Shown piece by piece: positions 43,895 through 52,181 of a stretch of DNA of 64,000 nt (the first letter of the stretch is position 1; the number at the start of each line of letters is the position of its first letter). Source of the DNA: an uncultured Eubacteriales bacterium. Lineage in GTDB: Bacteria > Bacillota > Clostridia > Oscillospirales > Oscillospiraceae. The position numbers were made by a program, and so were the translations under genes. The stretch is from assembly GCA_900546485.1 (NCBI GenBank), contig URDK01000001.1, positions 58,667 through 122,666 of the forward strand. Reading direction: 5' to 3'. Under the pieces are notes generated by a model that saw only the letters and a program-made list of their open reading frames with translations, had not been told where the DNA came from and ran no database searches.

Positions 43895-45115
43895 ATGGAA
43901 AGGACATCAAAACGAGTGATCGCATTTTTTCTAATACTGGTTCTGATGCTGTCTCTCTGTGCCTGCGCGCAAAAACAGCAAGCGGGAACAGACGAACCAA
44001 ATCGAAGTGCCGATGGTGAGACGCTGTCTGGTATGCCCGATCAGAAACTGCCGGAAAAGCTGCGCCCGGGGGCCGGGGGATCGGATATGCAGCCGACACC
44101 GACCGGATTCTCCGCGGAAGCGGAACAATCTCTTGTTTGGCTGCGGGAGAGAATGGCTTTTCCGCAGACCATGTTCGGCGCGGCCTTCCTGGGCTATACC
44201 GGAGAAGCGTCTGATGGAGATTGGCTGTCAGAAACAGACCAAGCGATGCTGCAGAAATACCCCTTTATTTCCGAAATCGATACGGGGCATACCATCGGGG
44301 ACGATGATTATCTGTATTGTCTCGTGCCGCTTGATGAAAATGCCACGGTTTCCGTCAATCTCATGCGGTGGGATCCGAAATCAGATACCGAAGAGGTCAT
44401 CGAGGTTCTCTACCGGTCTGAAGTTGGAGATCCGCTACTGATCTTTGCAGCCGGCGGGGACGATGCATACGCATACCTGTCCTACATACAGGTCCAGATC
44501 GTAGACAACGCAGGCAACAGCTGCGTGTGGGAGCCGCAGCTCTATACATCAACGGGGCACATCGTGCCATGTTTCTCGGAAAACGGAGACTACCTCTCCT
44601 TCGACTTTACGGAATACGGCTGGCAGGGCGTTCCTTCCGAGCTTGCACCGTGGCTGGCAGACGGCTGGAGCGGCGTCTATGCCTCCGGGCTTGGCGGCAG
44701 CTGGACAACGCAGGCAGCGGCATGGGATACGGACCGTATCGCAAATTACTACCTGTGGTTCTTTTCCGAGGATGAGATGGGAGGAACGGTCGAACTGTAT
44801 TGGGAATACGAGGGTGCCGATCCTTCTAAAACGACGTGGGAAGAGGTGTGGAGCGGTTTCTGGACGACCACATCCGTCATGGATGGGCCCAGTTATGTGA
44901 CCGTCAGCCTGTCCCTTGTTGGCGGTGATAACTATGGCGTCACAGACGGCCCGTATTATATCTCGGAGACTTATCCGATTTTGATGAGTCCCAGCGGCGA
45001 GGAGATGGTGATCGGCGCTGGGGAGAACGAAGTCAGCCTGCCGTTTATGCCGAAGTACGACGCGCAGCTGTGCGTCCTGACGCTGGACAGCTTGCTCACC
45101 GACCCGCTCGGCTGA
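43895..45115 (+). CDS. Secreted lipoprotein, intact paralogue of the frameshifted gene at 47.7 kb
   Basis: The start is ATG 43895, seven bases after AAAGGAG. The 406-residue product has a lipobox (SLCAC), an Asn/Pro/Gly-rich linker, then a domain starting near ERMAFPQTMFGAAFLGY that continues with IGDDDYLYCLVPLDENATVSVN. The same order of motifs (VAYLGY..DLFCIVPRDKNTSLAVN..VLYREE) appears in the gene at 47.7 kb, so the two are duplicates. Both end in a Trp/Asp-rich beta domain with PSGE. No enzyme motif is visible. Confidence 0.65.
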   Translation: MERTSKRVIAFFLILVLMLSLCACAQKQQAGTDEPNRSADGETLSGMPDQKLPEKLRPGAGGSDMQPTPTGFSAEAEQSLVWLRERMAFPQTMFGAAFLGYTGEASDGDWLSETDQAMLQKYPFISEIDTGHTIGDDDYLYCLVPLDENATVSVNLMRWDPKSDTEEVIEVLYRSEVGDPLLIFAAGGDDAYAYLSYIQVQIVDNAGNSCVWEPQLYTSTGHIVPCFSENGDYLSFDFTEYGWQGVPSELAPWLADGWSGVYASGLGGSWTTQAAAWDTDRIANYYLWFFSEDEMGGTVELYWEYEGADPSKTTWEEVWSGFWTTTSVMDGPSYVTVSLSLVGGDNYGVTDGPYYISETYPILMSPSGEEMVIGAGENEVSLPFMPKYDAQLCVLTLDSLLTDPLG

Positions 45116-45184
45116 TCTTCTGCGGATTACGGCCTGTTTCGGTATAGACCGTTACAGCGCCGGCATGGGAAGGAGGAATTTCAG

Positions 45185-46318
45185 ATGCCAACACAGGTAA
45201 CAAATTATCAATGCCCCAGCTGCACGGGACCGCTGCATTTCTCCGGTGCGTCCGGCCGGTTGGAGTGCGAATACTGCGGCGCCAGTTATGATGTGGCGGA
45301 GATCGAGGCGCTCTACGCAGAGAAAGAAAAAAAGGCGGCAGAAGCCCAGCAGGCGGCGGAGAAAGGCGGCGCCGGGCAGGGCGCGCCAGCCGCGGATGGA
45401 GGCGCATGGGACACCTCTGACTTTTGCGAGGATTGGGGGGCTGAGGGCGACGGTATGCGGGCCTACGGCTGCCCCAGCTGCGGCGCGGAGCTCATCTGCG
45501 AGGAGAGCACGGCGGCGACCTCCTGCCCCTATTGCGGGAACCCCACCGTGGTGCCGGGCCAGTTCTCCGGGGCACTGCGGCCGGATTTCATCGTTCCGTT
45601 CAAGCTGAGCAAGGAGGATGCGGTAAAGGCCCTCAAGTCCCACTACAAAGGGAAGTTTTTCCTGCCGAAAAGCTTTACCGGTGAAAATCATGTGCAGGAG
45701 ATCCGGGGGATCTATGTTCCCTTCTGGATGTTCGACGGCGAGGCGGAGGGCGACGCCCATTATGAGGCTGCCCGCTCCCGTACATACCGCTCCGGCGACT
45801 ACGAGATCACGGAGACGAAACACTACGATGTCTACCGGGCCGGAGCCGTCACCTTTGAGAAGGTGCCGGTGGACGCCTCCAGCAAGATGCCGGACGGCCA
45901 CATGGACTCCATTGAACCCTATGACTACAAGGAGCTGAAGCCGTTTTCCACCGCGTATCTCCCCGGCTTCCTGGCCGATAAGTTCGATGTGACGGTGGAA
46001 CAGAGCCGGCAGCGGGCGGATCAGCGCTGTGAGGGGACCCTTGCCTCCGCGCTGCGCGGCACAGTGAAGCGTTATGACCTCTGCGTTCTCAGAGAAAGCA
46101 GCGTTCACCTGCGCAGGGGCAAGGTGCATTACGCCCTGATGCCCGTCTGGATGCTGAATACCAAGTGGCATGGGAAGGACTTCCTCTTTGCCATGAATGG
46201 ACAGACCGGAAAGCTGGTGGGCGATCTGCCGGTCAGCTGGGGGAAGTTCTGGGGGCTGTTTGCCGCCATCGCCGTCCCCCTATCTGTGATCAGTTCGGCG
46301 CTGGTCCTATTGCCGTGA
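45185..46318 (+). CDS. Zinc-ribbon membrane protein (YdjG-like)
   Basis: The 377-residue protein has two N-terminal zinc ribbons (CPSC..CEYCGA near residues 10-33; CPSCGAEL..CPYCGN near 98-120) and a large domain with VPFKLSKEDAVKALKSHYKGK and GIYVPFWMFDGEAEGDAHYE. A C-terminal membrane helix follows (about 351-373). This matches zinc-ribbon proteins of the B. subtilis YdjG type, which help tether stress proteins to the membrane. It is followed after 19 bp by a TPM-domain protein, like YdjG-YdjH. Confidence 0.75.
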   Translation: MPTQVTNYQCPSCTGPLHFSGASGRLECEYCGASYDVAEIEALYAEKEKKAAEAQQAAEKGGAGQGAPAADGGAWDTSDFCEDWGAEGDGMRAYGCPSCGAELICEESTAATSCPYCGNPTVVPGQFSGALRPDFIVPFKLSKEDAVKALKSHYKGKFFLPKSFTGENHVQEIRGIYVPFWMFDGEAEGDAHYEAARSRTYRSGDYEITETKHYDVYRAGAVTFEKVPVDASSKMPDGHMDSIEPYDYKELKPFSTAYLPGFLADKFDVTVEQSRQRADQRCEGTLASALRGTVKRYDLCVLRESSVHLRRGKVHYALMPVWMLNTKWHGKDFLFAMNGQTGKLVGDLPVSWGKFWGLFAAIAVPLSVISSALVLLP

Positions 46319-46337
46319 GAAAGGAGGCGGACCGGAT

Positions 46338-47654
46338 ATGAAGAAAGCATATACTGCTCTCGCACTGGCGTTCCTGCTGGCGCTGTCCCTCTGCACTCCC
46401 GCAATGGCGGCAATGGAGTACGGCGTGATTTATGACGAAACAGAATCCTTGGGATCGCAGGAACTGACCATGCAGGGAGAACAGACCCTCCCCCAACTCT
46501 CCCAGGCGCTGGGCCTTGATCTGCGGGTGGATGTATTGACCCAAAACAGCTATGACGGACTTGGCGACGCCGCCGCGGGGATCTATGAGGAATATGATTA
46601 CGGCTATGGCGAGCACAAGGAGGGCGTTACGCTGACCATTCTGCTGGAACCGCAGGATGGGGATACCTACAGGATGGTTGACGAAAATGACTGGTGTGTC
46701 TACACCAGACTGAGCGATGAGCGGGGCAGCGGCCAGGAATTGTCCGACGCCGTCTACGATGCGGTACAGCCCTATATGGCGGCGCGGGCGTGGAACGGTG
46801 AGGACATGACCATGAGCGCCGTGGCGCTGACCCAGGCAGTGGACGCCATGGCAGAAACGGCGGAGGAGTACATCCGCACAAATTGCCCGCCGGCCGGCTC
46901 CGGCGAGGATGCCGGTGTGGAAGAACCGGTGCAGGGCAGCGTCACGATGCAGTATGTATTTGATGCTGCAGACCTTCTTCCCTATGAGAAGTGGGAAAAG
47001 CTGGAGGCTCGGGCCGAAGCTATTTCCCAAAAGCAGGATTGCGGCGTTTATTTTGCTCTTGTAGATGATTACACGGAATACGGAAACGGCAGTATCTTTG
47101 AGGTCACCTATCAGCTCTATCACGGCAGCGAGCTCGGTATGGGCAGCGGGCGGGATGGGATCATCGTGCTCCTGAGCATGGCCGAGCGGGACTACGCCAT
47201 GTTCGTCTACGGCGAGTACGCAGAGTATGTCTTTGATGAATATGGGCAGGAGAAGCTGGAGGAGCAATTCCTGGGCGATTTTGGGGAAAACGACTGGTAT
47301 GGCGGCATTTCCAATTACTTGGACGCCTGTGAGGAATATCTGACGAAGGCCGACGCCGGCAAACCGGTGCGCCGTCCTTACTGGATCTGGTTCGTCATTT
47401 CAGCAGGATGCTCCTGTCTGACCGCAGGGACGGTTTGCCTATGGCTGCTGCGTAAGATGAAGTCCGTCCATCAAAAGGCGGAAGCCGATGCGTACCTCAC
47501 CGCTGGCGGCTTACACCTGACAAAGCAGTACGACCGGTACACCCATACCACCGAAACACGCACCAAGATCCAGAAAGAGAGCTCGGGCGGCAGCGGCGGC
47601 AGCACCTACAGCGAAAGCGGGGGCGGCGGCAGCGGCCGCAGCGGGAAATTCTGA
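46338..47654 (+). CDS. TPM-domain membrane protein (YdjH-like)
   Basis: The 438-residue protein has a signal peptide (cut near AMA), an extracellular part with two TPM-like segments (about 30-190 and 205-335; the second has VFDAADLLPYEKWEKLEARAEAIS and DGIIVLLSMAERDYAMFVYG), one membrane helix (about 350-372) and a Gly/Ser-rich cytoplasmic tail. TPM domains occur in YdjH and in chloroplast and bacterial membrane-maintenance proteins. It completes a YdjG/YdjH/YdjI-like set in this block. Confidence 0.75.
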   Translation: MKKAYTALALAFLLALSLCTPAMAAMEYGVIYDETESLGSQELTMQGEQTLPQLSQALGLDLRVDVLTQNSYDGLGDAAAGIYEEYDYGYGEHKEGVTLTILLEPQDGDTYRMVDENDWCVYTRLSDERGSGQELSDAVYDAVQPYMAARAWNGEDMTMSAVALTQAVDAMAETAEEYIRTNCPPAGSGEDAGVEEPVQGSVTMQYVFDAADLLPYEKWEKLEARAEAISQKQDCGVYFALVDDYTEYGNGSIFEVTYQLYHGSELGMGSGRDGIIVLLSMAERDYAMFVYGEYAEYVFDEYGQEKLEEQFLGDFGENDWYGGISNYLDACEEYLTKADAGKPVRRPYWIWFVISAGCSCLTAGTVCLWLLRKMKSVHQKAEADAYLTAGGLHLTKQYDRYTHTTETRTKIQKESSGGSGGSTYSESGGGGSGRSGKF

Positions 47655-47669
47655 GAAGGAGGCCGGATG

Positions 47670-48807
47670 ATGAAGAATTTGCTCCGGAGCCGCTTTCTCC
47701 CGGCGATTTTGTGCATGGCGCTGGCCCTTGGCCTGTCCGCCTGCGGAGGAAAAGACACACCGCCCGTTGAAACGGAAACGGACGGTGCGATGGGCACCCT
47801 TTCCGGCAGCAAGGGAGAAAAAGATTCCGGGGTGGGTGTGTTCTCCGGCAGCGGGGAAGAAACAGCGGAGGCGGAATTGGCGGAGGAGTCCCTGAACCTG
47901 TTGTATGACGCCATGGCATACGATGACCAGTACGCCGGCGCGGTCGCCTATCTGGGATACAGGAAGCAGGGGGGACTCCACCCCGCTGTCGGACTGGCTG
48001 GTGGAGAATTGTGCCGGATTGGTGGAGGCCATGCCGTTTCTACTAAATATACCGGCCGAACATATCCTTGGCCCGGGCTATGGTGATTTATTCTGCATCG
48101 TTCCCCGGGATAAGAATACCAGCCTTGCCGTGAACCATGTCACCTGGGAATCTCTCGGTAACGGCGTTTGGCCTGTACCGGGTGAGGTGCTCTACCGGGA
48201 GGAGTGTGCCCAGCCTGTACTGATATTCGTAAATTATGAGCAATGGCGGGATGAACCGGACACGGAGATCGTCCTTGTGACAAACGATGGCGTGGAGGTG
48301 AAGTGGCTTCCGTTGACCGATGAATACGGCATTCCCATCGTGCCCACCGGGGAGAACTACCTTCCCATGCTGATGGATTTCGGCATCTGGGGCTATGTGA
48401 CCGGGTTGGACTACCCCGAGGACTGGGAGCCGTCCGGGGACGACTGGTGGCTGCCGCCCACAGACTGGGGGCTGGCTTACACAAATTGGACCTGCGAGCA
48501 GTGGTACATGGAGTTCGGCTGGGGCGACAGCGACCCGGACTATTCCGGACGCATCGATCTCTACCATCAGCCGGAGGATGGGCAGGAGTATGCGTACTCG
48601 TATTCCGGCATCTGGCGTATGGAGGGCGACTGCCTGCATCTGGACCTCTCGGACGGCGCGGGCACCCGCATGAGCGGCAGCTTCCCGGTGCTGATCGACC
48701 CCTCCGGCGAATCTCTCCATATCCAGCAGGATCGTGAAACCGGTGTGTGTCCGCCCTTTTTTGGCGAGGGCATGACCTGTATGGATCTGATACGCGCCTA
48801 TGGCTGA
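47670..48807 (+). pseudogene. Lipoprotein gene split by a frameshift at a G6 tract
   Basis: The first frame (47670-48086) encodes a lipobox (LGLSACGG) and continues to VAYLGYRKQGG. The matching continuation (DSTPLSDWLVENCAGLVEAM...) is in another frame, running to 48807. The switch lies at six G residues (47969-47974); one fewer G would restore a protein of about 379 residues. The intact version would parallel the lipoprotein at 43.9 kb. The tract could be a sequencing error, a true inactivating mutation, or a phase-variable switch. Confidence 0.65.
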
Positions 48808-48856
48808 GAGAACATCAGGCGCACGAGTGTGGGACAGGCGTGAAAGGAGTATTTGC

Positions 48857-49426
48857 ATGAGTATTTTTGACAGGCTAAAGCAGTCCGCCGTGGATGCCGC
48901 GGCGACAGCAGCCACAGCCATTGGAAACAAGCGGGAAACCTTTACCTTTGCGGCCCTCCCTGAGAGCCTTGCCCAGCTGCAGGCTCTCCCGGAGGCGGCC
49001 CTTGACACCCCCTTTCAGGCGGCGGCGCTGACCGTGCTGGCCCTGTGCGCCTATGCCGCTGACCGGCAGATCGGCACGGATATGCTGAATTGGCTGCGGG
49101 GGCCCCGTCCTTTGAGCGGACAGGAGATCTCCTTCTTAAACGACCGCTTCCGTGACGGAAAGACCTACCTTCCCTTCACCTACTTTGCCGGCTCTACCCC
49201 CGACAACAATTACACACCCAACCAGCCCTATACCATCCGGGTGGAAAGCAACCATGTTTCCGGTGAGGAGCAGGGCTATATGAAACTGTTTATCCCCTGC
49301 GGCGGCGCGGACAGCCCTCGCCCCATCAAACTCCGACAGCGGGGTAGCGATGGGAAGTGGTTCCTCTGGGAGCAATACCTGCTCACCGGTGTCCGTACCC
49401 CCAAGTCCGCCGACCCCTGGGCGTGA
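48857..49426 (+). CDS. Cytoplasmic protein of unknown function (possibly DUF6935)
   Basis: The start is ATG 48857 after AAAGGAG. The 189-residue protein begins SIFDRLKQSAVDAA and contains LPESLAQLQALPEAALDTPF and LCAYAADRQIG, then a beta-rich C-terminus with KLFIPCGGADSPRPIKLRQ. I associate this with a small uncharacterised family often annotated DUF6935, but cannot check that. It has no signal peptide. It belongs to the end of the envelope operon. Confidence 0.55.
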   Translation: MSIFDRLKQSAVDAAATAATAIGNKRETFTFAALPESLAQLQALPEAALDTPFQAAALTVLALCAYAADRQIGTDMLNWLRGPRPLSGQEISFLNDRFRDGKTYLPFTYFAGSTPDNNYTPNQPYTIRVESNHVSGEEQGYMKLFIPCGGADSPRPIKLRQRGSDGKWFLWEQYLLTGVRTPKSADPWA

Positions 49427-49529
49427 GTCAGGCGGCGCGGCTGTGGAGGCTCGGCTCATGGAAGCCGGAGCAGGCGGGAGCGATCAGAAAACCATCTGTA
49501 TTTATCGGATTGGATAGAGGGTGCCGATC

Positions 49530-49910
49530 ATGAAAACAGTGCTGTTTATATCATCCAATAAGGTGCTGGGACAGGGGTTGTCAGCGGCCATCCAGGCAAA
49601 GCCGGAGCTTGACTTCCTGTGGGCGGCCCAGCTCCATTATCCGCAGGCTGTGGTCGGCGTTGATATCTTTCATGCGGATGTGGTGATATTGGATATTGTG
49701 GATCAGGCGGATATGGATCAGGCGGTCGGGATCTGCCAACCTCTTCGGCAGGTTGAACAGGACCTCAAGATCCTGCTTCTGGTCAGGCCGGAACAGTCCG
49801 CCGTATGCAGCCGTGTCATAGATGCAAAAAATGCCGGACTGATCGATGATTTCGTCTTCTATGATAGTTCTCTGGCGTATCTGCTGGCGAAATTGGCGGC
49901 GTTTTCATAG
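49530..49910 (+). CDS. Degenerate receiver-like protein (paralogue of 29983-30369)
   Basis: The 126-residue protein starts at ATG 49530 (KTVLFISSNKVLGQGL). It has the strand/helix order of a receiver domain and no output domain. Asp55 in VILDI is kept, but the N-terminal acidic pocket reads SSN and the usual Lys position is lost. The end, IDDFVFYDSSLAYLLAKL, matches the gene at 30 kb. The two copies bracket the SLH and envelope genes, so they may act together on regulator output. Confidence 0.6.
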   Translation: MKTVLFISSNKVLGQGLSAAIQAKPELDFLWAAQLHYPQAVVGVDIFHADVVILDIVDQADMDQAVGICQPLRQVEQDLKILLLVRPEQSAVCSRVIDAKNAGLIDDFVFYDSSLAYLLAKLAAFS

Positions 49911-49984
49911 AATGATTGGATATCAATGAAGAAAAACCGACTGCAATTATCTAACTTGTAACTACGAATAAATGAGTGATTGCT

Positions 49985-50161
49985 ATGCGGCATGAGTCAA
50001 AATGGATCTGCTGTCCTCAGTGCGGCAGCAAAACGAAAGTCAAAGTATATGAAGAAACGGTTTTAGTAAAATTCCCGCTATACTGTCCAAAATGTAAAAA
50101 GGAATTCATGGTCAATGTGGTAAAACTGAAGATGGTATTGAGCGACGAGCCGGATGCTTAA
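49985..50161 (+). CDS. Cysteine-rich KTR-type small protein
   Basis: The 58-residue protein has CCPQCGSKTKVKVYEETVL and FPLYCPKCKKEFMVNVV, the hallmarks of the small cysteine-rich KTR family common in Firmicute mobile elements. Two CxxC pairs suggest a zinc ribbon. A strong terminator follows at once. It marks the change from the cargo block to typical ICE genes. Confidence 0.75.
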   Translation: MRHESKWICCPQCGSKTKVKVYEETVLVKFPLYCPKCKKEFMVNVVKLKMVLSDEPDA

Positions 50162-50164
50162 AGC

Positions 50165-50213
50165 ACAGAGCCTGCTGATCCCCCTGTCGGGGAAAAGCAG
50201 GCTCTGTTTTTTT
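50165..50213 (+). terminator. Terminator after the KTR protein gene
   Basis: A 12-bp perfect stem (ACAGAGCCTGCT / AGCAGGCTCTGT) encloses an inner CCCC/GGGG stem and is followed by seven T residues. Confidence 0.9.
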
Positions 50214-50219
50214 ATGTAG

Positions 50220-50570
50220 TCATCCAATCTCAATGGCGTCCTTTGTCCGGAGTGCGGCAATGACTGATTCCACCACTGGGATCAACGCTTCGGCTTCCTG
50301 CTCACTGCATTCCTCAATCATAAGCCGAAGTTGTTGTAGAGCGGGAGTTTCGCGCTGCAACTCAGGGTTAAAAATGGTTCTGGCATCAATACGGAGGGCA
50401 CGGATCAAAGGGTAGAGCACCTCCATCTTGGGATTTGCCTTGTAGTTCTCAATATTCATCACGGTTCGCACATCGATATCCGCCATGTCTGCTACCTGAA
50501 GCTGGGTCAGACCGCGCTGATAACGTGTGCTCTTCACCGCATTTCCCAATGGATAGGAGAAATCATACAT
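50220..50570 (-). CDS. XRE-family HTH regulator
   Basis: The 116-residue protein has an HTH (KSTRYQRGLTQLQVADMADIDVRTVMNIE, about residues 13-41) and a helical C-terminus of about 60 residues. It is read against the neighbouring genes. A perfect palindrome at 50641-50656, upstream of its start, could be its operator. Confidence 0.75.
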   Translation of the reverse strand: MYDFSYPLGNAVKSTRYQRGLTQLQVADMADIDVRTVMNIENYKANPKMEVLYPLIRALRIDARTIFNPELQRETPALQQLRLMIEECSEQEAEALIPVVESVIAALRTKDAIEIG

Positions 50571-51116
50571 CGCAGTTCACCTCAAAGATATTCTACAATA
50601 CATCTTTTTGCGGGTGAATGCGACACAATTCGCTTGTTGAGTGTATCGCGATACACGAACAAACAAGCCTGAGATACATAAAACTGAATTATATTATCGG
50701 CAAGACAGTCGCATTTGCCGAAGAACAAAAATTTTAAGGGGGTGATGCTGGCTGTCTGTGTGCCGGCCGTATAAGTGGACAAGGAGAAATGCAACATGGC
50801 AGATAACAGCTGCCGCATTAAGTTGTTCCATCTGGTTAAGCCGAGTCACACTGCTTTCAGGACAGCACGAGGAAGACTGTCAAGAAAAAGACGGGATACG
50901 CAAGCTGGGCATATAAGAAAGGAAGAAAAACCTCCGCCTGCTGCCCCTGTATCCCGCCCTGGACTTCTTAATGCAGATCAAGCACAGGTTGCCGATTCTC
51001 CGTTTTTGCACGGGATCGGCAATTTATTTTTTAATGATAATCTTTCTGTTGGGTGCCGTGATCCTCCGAACTGAAATTCGGTCTCATCCAAATTTCAGAA
51101 AACGGAGGAAAGTGTT
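50571..51116. other. Intergenic region with palindrome and terminator
   Basis: The 16-bp palindrome GTGTATCGCGATACAC lies at 50641-50656, partly flanked by CTTGTT..AACAAG arms. A terminator-like stem TTGCCGAT..ATCGGCAA (50989-51022) is followed by a T-rich run. A frame from ATG 50796 has a modest ribosome site but runs through the terminator and has unconvincing composition, so I do not call it as a gene; the transcript may be a small RNA. Confidence 0.45.
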
Positions 51117-51404
51117 ATGGGCTTCAACAGAGATAGCTATGCCGCTCGAATCAAGAATTTACGGAAAAGCCGAAGACTTACGCAGGAGCAACTGGCAGAG
51201 AAAATGAACATCACCAGTACATACATCCTGAAAATTGAAAACGGAAAGCAGACCGGCTCAGTTGAACTGGCTGTGGAGCTTGCAGCATTCTTCGATGTCT
51301 CTCTGGATTATCTTTTGTTGGGGAGAGAATTTAAAGCTAAGGATCAGAAGCAGAACCTGCGAATGACCATTGCATTTTTGTCTGAATTGGAGGCAAAACT
51401 CTAA
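51117..51404 (+). CDS. XRE-family HTH regulator
   Basis: The 95-residue protein has a standard Cro/C1 HTH (IKNLRKSRRLTQEQLAEKMNITSTYILKIENGKQ, about residues 12-45) followed by SVELAVELAAFFDVSLDYLL. ACGGAGG precedes the ATG. It lies upstream of the recombinase operon and may control excision or transfer genes. Confidence 0.8.
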   Translation: MGFNRDSYAARIKNLRKSRRLTQEQLAEKMNITSTYILKIENGKQTGSVELAVELAAFFDVSLDYLLLGREFKAKDQKQNLRMTIAFLSELEAKL

Positions 51405-51954
51405 AACCTTCCATTTTGGGTAGGTAACCTTCCATTCTGTTTATGTAATTCTGAAACACACAGAGTTACAATCTTAGTGAGATCAGTAAATCTCGCAGTA
51501 CCTTGAAAAATACTGCCCCAGGCAGTCATATCCGGCAATATAAATACATCAGCTGACGGAGCCAGCGTCAGGCCGAGTGCGCGAAGACCACCTGTGCGGA
51601 GCACTTCCGCATCTAAGGACGGCCAATTAAGGTGCAGAGCGATACCCACTCAGGCCAGGGCAGGATTGGCACCCTGCTCCGCCAAGATCCCGTCAGCCCA
51701 CAATGGTACTCCTGTACGCAGCTTCGGGCGTTCCCCGGAGGGGTGAGATTCCCGTGATGTGCGCCAGCACAGTTTATGTTGCCGCCCTGCCTGGGGAAAT
51801 AGTGTCGAATACAGGCAAAAATTCTTGATATTAGAAGCAATGGAGGTCGCCTGCAATGTAGTAGAGCAAGCCAAGGCTTCCCCAACCAAATTGGGCGGCC
51901 TCTATTTTTGTGGTATCAAGAGTCAAAAAAACAGGAAATGAAGGGAGGATCACT
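51405..51954. other. 550-bp gap upstream of the recombinase operon
   Basis: Directly after the XRE gene there are two copies of AACCTTCCATT about 22 bp apart. The rest holds several minus-strand frames of 80-90 codons that lack ribosome sites, and a stem (CCCAA..TTGGG) near 51868-51912 followed by CTATTTTT that may be a terminator. The region could include a degraded gene or binding sites for the recombinases; I cannot define either. Confidence 0.4.
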
Positions 51955-52107
51955 ATGACAGTACAGAATGTAAACATCGATTACTGCGGCATTATCACGC
52001 TGCTTAAAAAACTTGTCCAGATTGGAAAATGCACCGAAAAAGAAGCCAAAAAAATTGCCGGCTACCTCTCTGTGCAAGATGGTGTCGAAATCATTCTGTT
52101 TCCCTGA
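51955..52107 (+). CDS. 50-residue protein opening the recombinase operon
   Basis: ATG 51955 follows AGGGAGG with good spacing. The product (MTVQNVNIDYCGIITLLKKL at its start) is helical and basic with a short C-terminal EIILFP. Small proteins in this place occur upstream of serine recombinases in Clostridia and may include excision factors, but that is only inference. Confidence 0.55.
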   Translation: MTVQNVNIDYCGIITLLKKLVQIGKCTEKEAKKIAGYLSVQDGVEIILFP

Positions 52108-52181
52108 TTTTCGTTGCATTTGGTGATAGCTATTTGGCCAAAAGTGTGGTAGTGTTTGTTGCAGCAAGGAGGTGAACTGAC

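Noticed and set aside
50775..51074. 99-codon frame upstream of the XRE gene
   Set aside because: It reads through a clear terminator stem at 50989-51022 and lacks a known domain.
51401..51649. 82-codon minus-strand frame (...GLTLAPSADVFILPDMTAWGSIF...)
   Set aside because: Composition is somewhat protein-like, but it has no ribosome site or promoter, and it is cut short; a gene remnant is possible but not supported.
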